Position numbers and translations under genes: made by a program. This document shows, one piece after another, positions 55,426 to 64,000 of a stretch of 64,000 nt of DNA (position 1 is the stretch's first letter; each line of letters begins with the position of its first letter). The notes below the pieces were generated by a model. It did no database searches. It saw only the letters and a list, made by a program, of their open reading frames with translations, and was not told the origin of the DNA. The DNA is taken from positions 186,001 to 250,000 of the forward strand of contig CAZXUQ010000001.1 of the NCBI GenBank assembly GCA_964644075.1. The letters are read 5' to 3'. The stretch comes from JAGOMW01 sp964644075 (GTDB lineage: Bacteria; Patescibacteriota; Gracilibacteria; BD1-5; UBA2023).

Positions 55426-56155
55426 AATCGTCGTCGTCACCTGATGATCCAAGTGAATCGGACGAGCAACAGCTATCCGATTCGCATCACTCGGTGCCGA
55501 TGTCATCATCACTGCGAGTCGAGATACTCGAGAAACTCAGTATGTCATAGATACTATAGAGAGTATCGGAAAAAAATGTAGTGCATACCCATGTGATGTC
55601 TCTGATGAAACTTCTGTAAAAACATTTTTCGAGTATATACTTCTCGAGCACGATCATATCGACGTGCTCGCTCACTGTGCTGGTATATCACCCAATACTC
55701 CCCTCGATGATCAGAGTGTCTCTGAGTGGACTCGAGTTCTCTCGACGAACCTCATAGGGACATTTCTCGTGACGAAATATGCAGGAAATATCATGCGAAG
55801 AGATCATACACCTGGGAGTATAGTTCTCATATCTTCATCAAACGCGATAAATAGCTTCTCTCCTATATCTGCCCACTATGATAGCTCGAAAGCATGAGTC
55901 GTCATCCTGACTCGTAACCTCGCGAAAGAATTTGCTCAGTATAATGTACGAGTCAATAGTGTCGCTCCAGGATGGATCGATACGAGTATGAATGATACTC
56001 TCCCTGAAGACATGCGGAAAGAGGAATCAGCAAAAATATATCTCTGAAGGTGGTGAAAGCCAGAAGAAGTCGCAAGCACGATTACATTTCTTGCATCAGA
56101 GGATGCATCATTTATCACTGGATCAACTCTCCTCGTAGATGGATGATACGGGTAG
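55403..56155 (+). CDS. Short-chain dehydrogenase/reductase
   Basis: A classical SDR of 250 residues, NAD(P)-dependent. The cofactor loop TGGSKGIGRATA is encoded with three TGA codons. HCAGISPNTPL is the NNAG-like motif, LISSSNAINS contains the catalytic Ser and HYDSSKAGVV the Tyr-x3-Lys pair; VNSVAPGWIDTSM follows. FabG-like fatty-acid reductases are the closest by length and motif, but the substrate is not certain. It lies in an operon with the preceding membrane protein. Confidence 0.88.
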
Positions 56156-56191
56156 GAGTATTTTTATTTATTATTTTTTACTTATTATTCT

Positions 56192-56518
56192 ATGAAAAAA
56201 TTTTTCTATACATTCCTCATGATGGTGCTCTCAGTTCTCGTCTGTAGTGGGCTCTATCTCTCTGCGATCTATAGTCTCGTATACTATAAAGTCGTAGATC
56301 GTTATAGTGTCATACCATTTACAGATATGACGATGTCACGTGAAGCATGGGGACTCGTAGTATTCATCGCGATCGTGATAGGATATCGTATGGCGATGAA
56401 GTGGTGGCAGATTATCTATGTCGATGGTGTATACTATTTCGGGAAACCCTCGACAAAAGAGACTAAAACCACAGGAAGACGCGTTGTAAAAAGATCTCCA
56501 AAGACAGAAAAAGAATAA
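56192..56518 (+). CDS. Small two-helix membrane protein
   Basis: This 108-residue protein has a first hydrophobic helix (KFFYTFLMMVLSVLVCSGLY) that could also be a signal anchor and a second (WGLVVFIAIVIGYRMAM). A basic C-terminal tail (RRVVKRSPKTEKE) would face the cytoplasm. No family recognised. It starts 36 bases after the SDR stop and may be the last gene of that operon. Confidence 0.5.
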   Translation: MKKFFYTFLMMVLSVLVCSGLYLSAIYSLVYYKVVDRYSVIPFTDMTMSREAWGLVVFIAIVIGYRMAMKWWQIIYVDGVYYFGKPSTKETKTTGRRVVKRSPKTEKE

Positions 56519-56532
56519 GAAAAGGAATTTCG

Positions 56533-56560
56533 TTGACTTTGGGAGGATTTTCACTATCCT
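56533..56560 (+). promoter_or_regulatory. Promoter of tRNA-Arg
   Basis: TTGACT (56533-56538), 16-base spacer, TATCCT (56555-56560), eight bases before the mature tRNA. The same two hexamers and spacing occur upstream of the aspS leader. Confidence 0.65.
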
Positions 56561-56568
56561 CCTCGCAT

Positions 56569-56643
56569 GCCCGGGTAGCTCAGTGGAAGAGCAGAAGCCT
56601 TCTAAGCTTAAGGTCGTGGGTTCGATTCCCCCCCCGGGTACCA
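56569..56643 (+). tRNA. tRNA-Arg (anticodon TCT)
   Basis: 75 bases with encoded CCA. Acceptor GCCCGGG/CCCGGGT with a terminal G-T pair, D arm GCTC...GAGC, anticodon loop CTTCTAA with TCT, T arm GTGGG/CCCCC with one mismatch. As in the lysine tRNA of this window, position 27 G faces A43. It reads AGA and AGG. Confidence 0.93.
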
Positions 56644-56652
56644 TATATATAA

Positions 56653-56680
56653 AAAATCCCCTCAAACTTGAGGGGATTTT
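56653..56680. terminator. Bidirectional terminator
   Basis: AAAATCCCCTCAA, AC loop, TTGAGGGGATTTT: a perfect 13-bp repeat between tRNA-Arg and the convergent small gene. Confidence 0.85.
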
Positions 56681-56681
56681 C

Positions 56682-56993
56682 TTATACTCACGGGATCTCT
56701 TTATAACCAGATTCCATAGTTCTAACAAGAGTAAAAAATGGACGTGCAGTTACTCATACTCCTCAAACAAATCAGCTAGCAAGGGAGGCTTTAGCATTCC
56801 GCTCATTGAGTATCCGATTGATTTCAACTATATCATCTTGAGTAAAGGTACGTTCTCACTCTTTAGGCTCATAACTAATATTTAACATAGAGATTGTTTG
56901 CTGAGCAATTCAGCCCTGTAAAAGAACAATAATATTTTCAGCAAATTGAGTATTAGTAACTCTTGGGTTAGCATTCAATCAAAGTTTTCTCAT
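56682..56993 (-). CDS. Small hypothetical protein, AT-rich, TGA-dense
   Basis: The 103-residue protein is not recognised. It begins MRKLGLNANPRVTNTQFAEN and ends with a glycine-rich hydrophobic stretch ASGFVGGVGVTARPFFTLV that could insert in a membrane. Most glycines are TGA. The frame is open further upstream, but the perfect promoter sits there, which fixes the ATG at 56993 as the start. Confidence 0.5.
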
Positions 56994-57021
56994 ATTAAAG
57001 AAAGGATTACTATTAGTAGGG

Positions 57022-57049
57022 ATTATACCAATGCAAAACTCATTGTCAA
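57022..57049 (-). promoter_or_regulatory. Promoter of the gene at 56682-56993
   Basis: Minus strand TTGACA (57044-57049), 16-base spacer, TATAAT (57022-57027): both hexamers match consensus exactly. The ATG is 28 bases further. Confidence 0.75.
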
Positions 57050-57076
57050 TTTTATTTTCTATTTTATCATAAACAT

Positions 57077-57104
57077 TTGAGTTTTTCTCTTTTTTCTATA
57101 CAAT
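57077..57104 (+). promoter_or_regulatory. Promoter of the ABC-F gene
   Basis: TTGAGT (57077-57082), 16-base spacer, TACAAT (57099-57104). The ATG follows 26 bases later. Confidence 0.5.
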
Positions 57105-57130
57105 TCGCGCGAAAATAACCCTCCAAAACT

Positions 57131-58609
57131 ATGGCTAAATGAGATGTCATCATCCGATTCGACGAGATCACCTTCGGATATACCCCACCGAAGTGGCTCA
57201 TGGACGAGACAAGTTTCTCTGTGCGCGAAGGATCCAAGGTTACTCTCATGGGGCAAAATGGGGCTGGGAAATCCACGATTTTTAAGCTCATCACTGGAGA
57301 ACTCAAGGTAAAAGAAGGACGAGTCCTGATCACAAATGGGAAACATATAGCCATCGCGAAGCAAGTCATGCCAGCAGAGGACAAAGAAATGGCTCTCTAT
57401 GACTATTTCCGTAAGTATTCCCGCAGTGATGCGCACAATATCGATCGAGATATCGAGGAAGTCCTCGATGCTGTGAACTTCATGCCTCCCAAGACGATCA
57501 ATTTCCAAGAGTTTCTGAAGCGTATCGTAAAAAGCTTCTCATGAGGTCAGCAGGCTCGCCTCCTCCTCGCGAGCGCCCTCATCCAGAAACCAGATATACT
57601 CCTCCTCGACGAGCCGACCAACAACCTCGATACCGATGGAATCTGGCATATGACATCATTTCTCCAGAACTATGAAGGGACGGTTCTCGTGATCTCGCAT
57701 GATGCTGAGTTTTTGAACTCATTTACCGATGGGATTATCTATCTCGATGTCTTCACGCGCAAAGTCGAACAGTTCGTCGGTGACTACAACGACGCCCTCG
57801 AACAAGTCGAACGCAAGATGGAAAGCCAAAATAGAGAAAATGCTCGTCTCGAGAAAGAAATCCAAGCCGCGAAAGACCAATCCAATCAATTTGCCCATAA
57901 ATGAGGAAAGCTCCGTGCTGTCGCGAAAAAGCTCGCAGAAAAAGCAGAAGAAATGGAGGGGCAGATCGGTGAGACTCGTCGTGAAGATAAGACGATCCGT
58001 GACTTCACGATCCCAAATCAAGAAGGCATCGGCGGGACGATCATCGAGATCAAAAGTGTCCAAGTCATCCGTCACCATGAGGCTGTCGAAATGCCAGTCA
58101 ATGATATTTCTCTCGGGAAAAATCGCCATCTCCTCCTCTCAGGACCAAACGGTATCGGAAAAACGACACTCCTCGAGAGTATCGCCAATGGTACTGCAAA
58201 ATGAGTAAAAATCGGTGACAATGTAAAAATCGGGTACTATCGTCAGGACTTTTCGACACTTGATTTCTCGAAAAAAGTCTATGATACTCTCTTTGATGCC
58301 ACTGACCGCAAGATGCTCGATAAAGATCTCCGCTCATTCGCGAGCTGATTTCTCATCACGGGTGAGATCATGGTAACACAGATCGGAGCTCTCTCTGAGG
58401 GACAAAAGTGACTCGTCATGTTCGCGAAACTCGCCCTCGAGAAGCCAGGCCTCCTCATCCTCGATGAGCCAACCAACCATATCAATTTCCGTCACCTACC
58501 AGTGATCGCGAAAGCCCTCGATGAATACGAGGGAACGATGATCCTCGTATCGCACGTCCAGGAGTTCGTATGGCAGGTGAGGATAGATGAATATCTAGAA
58601 CTCGAGTAA
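57131..58609 (+). CDS. ABC-F family ATP-binding protein
   Basis: Two ABC cassettes without membrane segments, 492 residues, acting on the ribosome. Cassette 1: Walker A LMGQNGAGKSTIFKL, signature SFSGGQQARLLLA with a TGA glycine, Walker B LLLDEPTNNLDTDG. A charged linker (about residues 210-290) follows. Cassette 2: LLLSGPNGIGKTTLLESI, a degenerate signature LSEGQKGLVMFAK and LLILDEPTNHINF. ABC-F proteins act as translation factors or antibiotic protectors; no choice is possible here. Confidence 0.9.
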
Positions 58610-58621
58610 ATATTACTTTAG

Positions 58622-58648
58622 AAAACCTCCCAAATTCGGGAGGTTTTT
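58622..58648. terminator. Bidirectional terminator
   Basis: AAAACCTCCC, six-base loop, GGGAGGTTTTT between the ABC-F gene and the convergent small gene. Confidence 0.85.
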
Positions 58649-58649
58649 A

Positions 58650-58985
58650 TTAAAGCGTATCAAGCATCTTTTCCCACTCTTCTTGTCTCTCTCAAAAAAC
58701 TTTCCATAATTTGATTCTTGTTATTGCTACTTTAAATGCCGTAGGTGAGAAATTCTTCATTGGTAAAATAACTTCTCCAAGGATATCAACTACTGTACTA
58801 CTCACTCACTGTACCTTTCACATAAAGCGATATAATTCAAACCCTCTTCAGAATTCTTTACCTTCAAAAGTAGCTAGAGTGTTAGCTCCATCTTTTTTTC
58901 CGTCCGTTCAGAAACGCGGGTCACTTAAAGAAACCTGATTGAGTAAGTCTCATAGCTCTTCTGCTAAATCTAGCTCTACAGACAC
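58650..58985 (-). CDS. Small hypothetical protein, AT-rich
   Basis: About 111 residues, not recognised. It reads SVELDLAEELGDLLNQVSL near the start and ends in a charged helix (LWKVFGERQEEWEKML). TGA supplies most glycines. ATG at 58991 directly abuts a TATAAT box and would lie upstream of the transcription start, so GTG at 58985, six bases after the box, is the better start. The gene is soluble by sequence. Confidence 0.5.
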
Positions 58986-59081
58986 ATTCATATTATAGAA
59001 AGTTTAAAAAATAATATTCACAATGAATGATACTTCCTATTTATGTATTGTCAAATCTATTTTCTCTATTTTAATACTCTT

Positions 59082-59109
59082 TTGCATTTTCGAGTGATTT
59101 TTCTATAGT
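59082..59109 (+). promoter_or_regulatory. Promoter of the GIY-YIG gene
   Basis: TTGCAT (59082-59087), 16-base spacer, TATAGT (59104-59109), six bases, ATG. Leaderless start predicted. Confidence 0.6.
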
Positions 59110-59115
59110 AGAGCT

Positions 59116-59370
59116 ATGTCTGCCCATGTATACATCCTCCTCTGCGCTGACGATACCCTCTACACTGGATATACGACCGATATCGCGAAGAGGATCGAGA
59201 CACATAATGCGGGAAAATGAGCAAAATACACGAGGGGGAGACTTCCTGTGAAACTCATCTATAGTGAGAGTTTCGAGACAGAGAGTGAAGCGAGGAAGAG
59301 AGAGTACGCGATCAAGCAGATGACGAGAAAAGAAAAGCTTGACCTCATCAAAAATAATCCCCTTTCGTAG
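59116..59370 (+). CDS. GIY-YIG nuclease domain protein (UPF0213 type)
   Basis: An 84-residue stand-alone GIY-YIG domain. VYILLCADDTLYTGYTTDIAKRI gives the Y-I-L and Y-T-G motifs with the catalytic arginine; HNAGKGAKYTRGRLPVKLIY (first glycine of GKGA region TGA) and the EAR-K-RE-Y-A-I-K helix with the metal-binding Glu follow. Such small proteins are widespread and of uncertain role in DNA metabolism. Confidence 0.88.
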
Positions 59371-59376
59371 GGGATT
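59356..59376. terminator. Short terminator-like hairpin
   Basis: AATCCCC, seven-base loop, GGGGATT at the end of the GIY-YIG gene. The T run is short, so termination is uncertain. Confidence 0.45.
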
Positions 59377-59382
59377 TCGTTA

Positions 59383-59601
59383 TTATGGTTTATTTTTATA
59401 CGCCTCGAGGAGGAACTGGAGAATACTCTGTCTGAAGAAATCCTCGAGTGGGAGTGATGGGTAAAATGGTGTCACACCAAAACTATATCCACCAGGACCT
59501 GTAGACAATCCTCATCCACACTCACAAAAAGCCGCAGTTCAATCTATACGAACAAAAGAACTCAGTACGAGAAAGAGCGTAACAAAAAGTATTTTTTTCA
59601 T
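59383..59601 (-). CDS. Small secreted protein
   Basis: The 72-residue protein starts MKKILFVTLFLVLSSFVRID, a standard signal peptide. The mature part has a Gly/Cys-rich stretch (FCECGGGLSTGPGGYSFG) and a C-terminal helix. Two or three glycines are TGA. No family recognised. A TATACT box lies eight bases before the ATG. Confidence 0.5.
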
Positions 59602-59718
59602 AGGAAAATAGTATAAGAGGAGTATATCATACGAGTAAAGTATGGAAAAGCAAAAAAATAGTATTTCTTTTGCTGAGAAAAACACATATACTCCTCTCAC
59701 ATCTTAACCGAAAAATCT

Positions 59719-60195
59719 ATGTCTCTCTACGATATCGAGATCCAGAAAACAAATCACGAAAGAGTAAAAATGGAAACCTTCCAAGGGAAAGTCCTCCTCA
59801 TCGTGAATACTGCGACGAAGTGTGGGCTCACTCCCCAACTCGAAGAGCTCGAGACCCTCTGGAATACTTACTCACACGATGACCTCATGATCCTCGGATT
59901 CCCCTGCAACCAGTTCGCGAACCAAGAACCCGAGACCGATGAGACCGTGGAGCAAGTCTGCAAGCTGAACTATGGTGTGACATTCCCACTCTTTGCGAAG
60001 ATAGAAGTAAATGGTGCCGGTACTCACCCGCTCTACCAGTTTCTCAAGTGAGAAAAATGAGGCATCCTCGGTGATGAGATAAAGTGGAACTTCACGAAAT
60101 TCCTTATAGATCGCAAAGGAAATGTCATCGAGCGATATGCTCCGACGACGAGCCCACTCAGCATAAAGGGAGATATAGAGAAACTTCTCAAGTAG
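59719..60195 (+). CDS. Glutathione peroxidase family protein (cysteine type)
   Basis: A 158-residue thiol peroxidase. NTATKCGLTPQLEELE contains the peroxidatic Cys35, GFPCNQFANQEPE the conserved Gln/Asn part, and KWNFTKFLIDRKGNV the active-site Trp-Asn. With Cys rather than selenocysteine it probably uses thioredoxin. A TGA after QFLK and one after EK are glycine. It detoxifies peroxides in the cytoplasm; no regulator is adjacent. Confidence 0.92.
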
Positions 60196-60203
60196 AGAAA
60201 TCT

Positions 60204-61136
60204 CTATTTACTGATATAGAACTCGAGTGCTGCAAAGAATACCCAAAAGAGGAATAGTATATTGGCCTCTCGTTTCGTAAGCATACTCCCAGTCTTCATG
60301 AGATAGAAGAGAATACAGGAAGCTGTGAGCATAAATACTCCTGTAAAGTATATGATCTTCTCTGGGAATGAAAATGGCGTGATGAGAGCAATAATTCCTA
60401 CAACGACAGTGGCATCTGCAAGAACCGTACCGAGTAGATCACCGATCGCGAGAGAGTCATCCTTTTTCTTCACAGACTCGATCGCGAAGAAGAGTTCAGG
60501 AACAGTCGTTCCGAGGCCGACAACAAGCATACCGACAAGAACAGCATTGAGTCCGAGAGACTCTGCGAGAGAAAGAGAGGAACTAATCATGAAGTGTGCA
60601 CCGACTAGGAGGATTGCCATACTCAGAGAGAGCATACCAAAACTCTTCCACTTACTTGTACCATCTGAACGAAATGATACAACTTCGTTTGTTCCATTTT
60701 TTAGTGTAAAATAATAAAATATACACCCGGCCAGAATGAGAACGATACCATCGATACGAGAAAAGTGTCCATTGTAACCAAGTATAAGTGGCAAGAGAAG
60801 CATAAATGGATAGACCGTATGGCTTTTGAGAACTTCACTACTCACCTTCAAGCTTCTCCTCGCATAGAATATGACGATAGCAAAAACGAGTGTGAGATCT
60901 GCAACATTGGATCCGAAAAGCGTGGCAAGTCAGTATTCAGGAATGCCCTGGATCGCTGTATTGATAGCAACAAATGTCTCTGGAAGGATGGCTATCACAG
61001 CCACGACGAGAAATCCGATAACAAATCTTGAGAGGTGGAACGATCGCGCGAGATCTCAAGCATACTGAGTAGAGAGCGTTGCTCCACACAATATCATATA
61101 TGTCGCCGAGACAAATATAAACAGACTTTCGAACAT
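60204..61136 (-). CDS. CaCA family cation:proton or Na+/Ca2+ exchanger
   Basis: A 310-residue membrane protein with ten or so helices in two inverted halves. The alpha repeats read LPETFVAINTAIQG with FGSNVADLTLVFA in the first half, and VPELFFAIESV with GDLLGTVLADATVVVG in the second, the acidic and Gly/Asn/Asp positions of the exchanger family. It moves Ca2+ or another divalent cation out of the cell. The stop is TAG; it converges on the peroxidase gene with only eight bases between. Confidence 0.85.
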
Positions 61137-61291
61137 AAGCTAGCTGTAAAAAGATACTCCTCCTAAAATAGCAGAATATGAGAAAATATGCAAAAAATGG
61201 GAAGAGAAGAATAAAAAAATCCTTATGGAAATTTGATAAGGATTTTTCTGGATTTATTCTGCTAACTGGATTTATTCTGCTAAATAGTAAC

Positions 61292-63073
61292 TTACTTATT
61301 CGTCTCCCTCACCTTAATATGCAGCTCCCTGAGTTGTACCTCGTCGACTTCTGCAGGAGCATTCATCATCGCATCTTCTGCCTTTCCAGATTTCGGGAAT
61401 GCGTAGATCTCACGGATGTTTGACTCATCGCGCAGGATCATGAGGAGGCGGTCAAACCCGAAGGCGAATCCTCCATGTGGAGGGACACCATACTGGAATG
61501 CTGAGTACATCGCACCAAATTTTGACTTCACTTCCTCTTCTCCTTTTCCGACGACGTTAAATGCCTTCACGAGAGCGTCTACAGAGTGATTTCGGATAGA
61601 ACCGGAGAGGATCTCATATCCGTTACACGCGAGGTCATACTGACAACCGTAGATCGAGAGCGGATCAGGATTGCCATCGAAGGCATGTACACCTCCATGT
61701 GGCATAGAGAACGGATTGTGTTCGAAGTCATACGATCCATCATCTTTTTGCTCGTACATCGGGAAGTCAGTCACCCAAGCGAATGCGAGCTCTTCGCTCT
61801 TCACGAGGTCGAACCGATCTCGACACGCGAGACGGACTTGTCCGAGGACTTTCGAGACGACCTTGTACTCCCCCGCTCAGAAAAATATCATATCTCCGAC
61901 TTTTGGTGCGAACTTCGCTTCGAGAGTCGCGAGCTCATCTCCTGTGAAGAATTTGAGGATCGGAGATTTCGGACCATCTGCCTCATAGATGATATATGCG
62001 AGTCCTCCCGCTCCATGAGACTTCGCGACTTCGGTAAGTGAGTCGATCTCAGATCGAGAAAGAGTTTTATTCTCGAGTTTCATCGCTTTCACCACTCCAC
62101 CATCGGCGACCGCACGAGAAAAGAGTGAGAAACCACTTGTTGCGAAGTTTTGTGTTAAGTCTTCAAAGTGCATATCGAAGCGGATATCTGGTTTATCTGA
62201 ACCATATGTATCGATCGCCTCTTTATGGGTAAATCTTTGGAATTTTCCATTTGCATCGAGTGAGACGATTTTCTTGGTAGTGATACTTTCGATCAGATTT
62301 TTCGCGAATGGCTCTGCTACGGCGAATACATCTTCTTGTTCTACGAAGCTCATCTCGCAATCAATCTGGTAAAACTCACATGAGTGGCGATCTGCTCGAG
62401 GATCTTCGTCTCGGAAACACGGAGCAATCTGGAAGTATTTATCCACTCCACCGACCATCAGGAGCTGTTTGTACTGCTGTGGAGCCTGCGGGAGAGCGTA
62501 GAATTTCCCATGATGCAGTCGTGATGGGATGAGGTAGTCACGAGCCCCTTCTGGAGACGACACGGTGAAGATCGGAGTCTGGACCTCGAGAAATCCATGT
62601 TCCGTGAACCAGTCACGAGTGAATTTATTCATCTCTGCACGGAACGCGATCTTATCGAATACCGATTTACGACGGAGATCGAGATAGCGATACTTGAGAC
62701 GGATATCCTCGGCGGCTCCAGTATACTCTGTGATTTCAAATGGTGGTACTTCTGACTTCGAGAGGATTTCTGCGTGAGTTATGATGACTTCGATCTCCCC
62801 TGTCGAGAGATTTTTGTTCTCCTGACCATCTGGACGCTTTCGGACAGTTCCAGTGAGCTTCACGACGTATTCCGAGCGGAATGTATCTGCTATTTTCCAG
62901 GCATCATGGTTCTCCTGAGGGTCATAGACCGTCTGAGTGATGCCATATCGATCTCTGAGATCGATAAAGATAAGTCAGCCGTGGTCGCGACGGTTAGCAA
63001 CCCATCCGGCGAGGATAACGGCTTGTCAGATGTGTGAGGCGGTGAGTTCGCCAGCGGTGTGTGTTCGGTGCAT
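61292..63073 (-). CDS. aspS: Aspartate-tRNA ligase
   Basis: AspRS (593 residues), the bacterial-size class II enzyme. The OB-fold anticodon domain starts MHRTHTAGELTASHIGQAVI and contains GGLIFIDLRDRYG; motif 2 is CFRDEDPRADRH and motif 3 GFAFGFDRLLMILR. Two TGA codons in the OB fold and one before AGEYKVV fall on glycines. No glutamine amidotransferase genes are in the window, so whether it also makes Asp-tRNA-Asn is unknown. Its leader carries a T-box-like antiterminator and a terminator. Confidence 0.96.
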
Positions 63074-63091
63074 AAGGAGGAAATGAAAAAT

Positions 63092-63259
63092 AAAAAAACA
63101 CAGAAATAGATCTGTGCTTCGGTTCTTTATGAAAAGAAAGGTGCCACCGAGGCTATACTTGATTTGGCTCTATGACGGAGAGATCCGCGAGGTTCTACTC
63201 TGCTTTCGCATTTCTTCCTCGAGCTTATCCTGTGTTGGCAAGATTCAGACGCTTTTGAT
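63092..63259 (-). promoter_or_regulatory. T-box-like leader (riboswitch candidate) of aspS
   Basis: The predicted transcript begins near 63259. Towards its 3' end the sequence CTCGG, then the bulge TGGCACC (63140-63146), then TTCTTT-TCAT-AAAGAA, then CCGAAG forms a two-helix antiterminator exactly like that of T-box RNAs. The fourth bulge base C would pair with the G of a GCCA tRNA end, as in tRNA-Asp. A terminator hairpin CACAG...CTGTG with a seven-base U run follows (63092-63116), and its stem can extend through GAAG, competing with the antiterminator. Two or three hairpins lie 5' of this; the specifier codon was not located. Confidence 0.55.
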
Positions 63260-63265
63260 AAATCA

Positions 63266-63293
63266 AGGATATTCAATCTTGAACAGAAGTCAA
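63266..63293 (-). promoter_or_regulatory. Promoter of the aspS leader
   Basis: Minus strand TTGACT (63288-63293), 16-base spacer, TATCCT (63266-63271), identical in both hexamers and spacing to the tRNA-Arg promoter. Confidence 0.65.
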
Positions 63294-63295
63294 TA

Positions 63296-63931
63296 TTACT
63301 TCATAGGAAATTTTTCTGTGAGATCGTCGACAAAATCCACTAAATCTTTTTTCAGTGCGTCATACTGTTTCCCTGAAAGTTCTTTTTTTGATCGCAAAAG
63401 GAGTACTTTAAAGACACGGTTTGAGTACGATGATGCATACGATTGAGACTCTGGAGTTTTTATACTTTCCTTTGTTCTGGATTTCATTGCCTTTTCTCCG
63501 TGTGCACTCACGAAGTACATTATCGAAAGGACCATACGTAGATCTTTTTCGAGCTCCTTACTCTTATATACTTCTATAAAATCATCTCTATTCAACTTAT
63601 TATAACGAGTGGATAAATGTTCGAGTGTGAGTGAGATTTTCTTACTCTTTACTCCTACTTGCGCTGCGTCGATAATTTGGTGAATAGCTGTTTTAAAGTA
63701 TTTTTTTAGTTCTGAGGAAGTATGGAGTGTGGGTTTACTGAGTCAGATTTTTACTGTTTTATTCTTTTTGCCATATACTCAAACTTTAGTAGTTTTCTTT
63801 TTTTCGATGATGTCAAAAACTCACTTCCTCACAGTATCGATGAGAAATTCGAGCCTCTCAAAAGCATCCAAAGTATCATTCGTTCCTAATTGTTGGACAA
63901 GATGAGTAGTAGTATCAGAGGAAATAATCAT
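63296..63931 (-). CDS. Hypothetical protein
   Basis: The 211-residue protein is not recognised. It is soluble, helical and lysine-rich (for example FDIIEKKKTTKVGVYGKKNK, DALKKDLVDFVDDLTEK). Three TGA glycines are in the first half. It is AT-rich relative to aspS. A TATGAT box lies about ten bases before the ATG. Its TAA stop overlaps the region just upstream of the aspS promoter. Confidence 0.5.
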
Positions 63932-63965
63932 ACTACCATCCTATCATACTTCTCCGAGAAAAACA

Positions 63966-63994
63966 AAACCTCTCAATTATTTCATAAGAGGTTT
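63966..63994 (-). terminator. Terminator of a minus-strand gene outside the window
   Basis: AAACCTCT, 13-base loop, AGAGGTTT with a T-rich run on the minus strand after the stem. Confidence 0.7.
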
Positions 63995-64000
63995 AGTTTT

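Noticed and set aside
63092..63259. SRP RNA, tmRNA or 6S RNA
   Set aside because: The conserved SRP tetraloop region and tmRNA ends are missing, and the antiterminator-terminator layout upstream of aspS explains the sequence better.
1..64000. UGA as tryptophan (code 4, Mycoplasma-like)
   Set aside because: TGA replaces invariant glycines in P-loops and cofactor loops, and normal TGG tryptophans are also present.

Overview
The window comes from a bacterium that reads UGA as glycine (genetic code 25), so it belongs to the Absconditabacteria (SR1) / Gracilibacteria branch of the Patescibacteria (CPR). Nearly every gene carries in-frame TGA. TGA falls on invariant glycines: the DPG motif of RuvC, the Walker A loop of FtsH (LQGPPGTGKT), the TGGS loop of a short-chain dehydrogenase, the SxxK motif of a penicillin-binding protein (GSLLK) and the SGGQ signature of an ABC-F ATPase. 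Only TAA and TAG end genes. Read this way, about 55 protein genes, two tRNA genes and one probable riboswitch fill the window, and no stretch over about 300 bases lacks a gene.

Layout. 1-5.1 kb: start of ruvC, two unknown genes, then an envelope-type minus-strand cluster (LysE exporter, BPSL0067/CHAP-like hydrolase, FemAB-like transferase, phosphohexomutase). 5.2-11.1 kb: a minus-strand housekeeping run (PepF, histidine phosphatase, DUF1653, HAD, AlaRS, RlmE). 11.2-20.1 kb: an Orn-like exonuclease, L10/L7-L12, PBP1C, a CMP-kinase-like kinase, a UPF0489 protein, SmpB and an RsmF-like methyltransferase. 20.2-29.5 kb: a DsbA-like protein, TsaD, UvrC, DnaJ, a transporter, a truncated PriA-like protein and NrdR. 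29.6-41.7 kb: a 1970-residue alpha-2-macroglobulin, MutY, an EVE protein, FtsH, a TraB/GumN-like membrane protein and Der. 41.7-53.1 kb: one uninterrupted frame for a 3803-residue exported protein. 53.3-64 kb: tRNA-Lys, glutamate dehydrogenase, a membrane protein plus SDR pair, tRNA-Arg, an ABC-F protein, GIY-YIG, glutathione peroxidase, a cation exchanger and AspRS with a T-box-like leader.

Gene expression looks unusual but regular. Many promoters read TTGnnn, 16 bp, TATAAT-like, and at seven genes the start codon lies exactly 6 nt after the -10 box, which implies leaderless mRNA. Shine-Dalgarno sequences are scarce.

The strongest leads are the T-box-like aspS leader whose bulge (TGGCACC) matches the GCCA end of tRNA-Asp, the 3803-residue surface protein, the leaderless promoter pattern, a compound palindromic element carried in frame inside the phosphohexomutase gene, a helicase-dead PriA fragment, and the very uneven use of TGA as a glycine codon.
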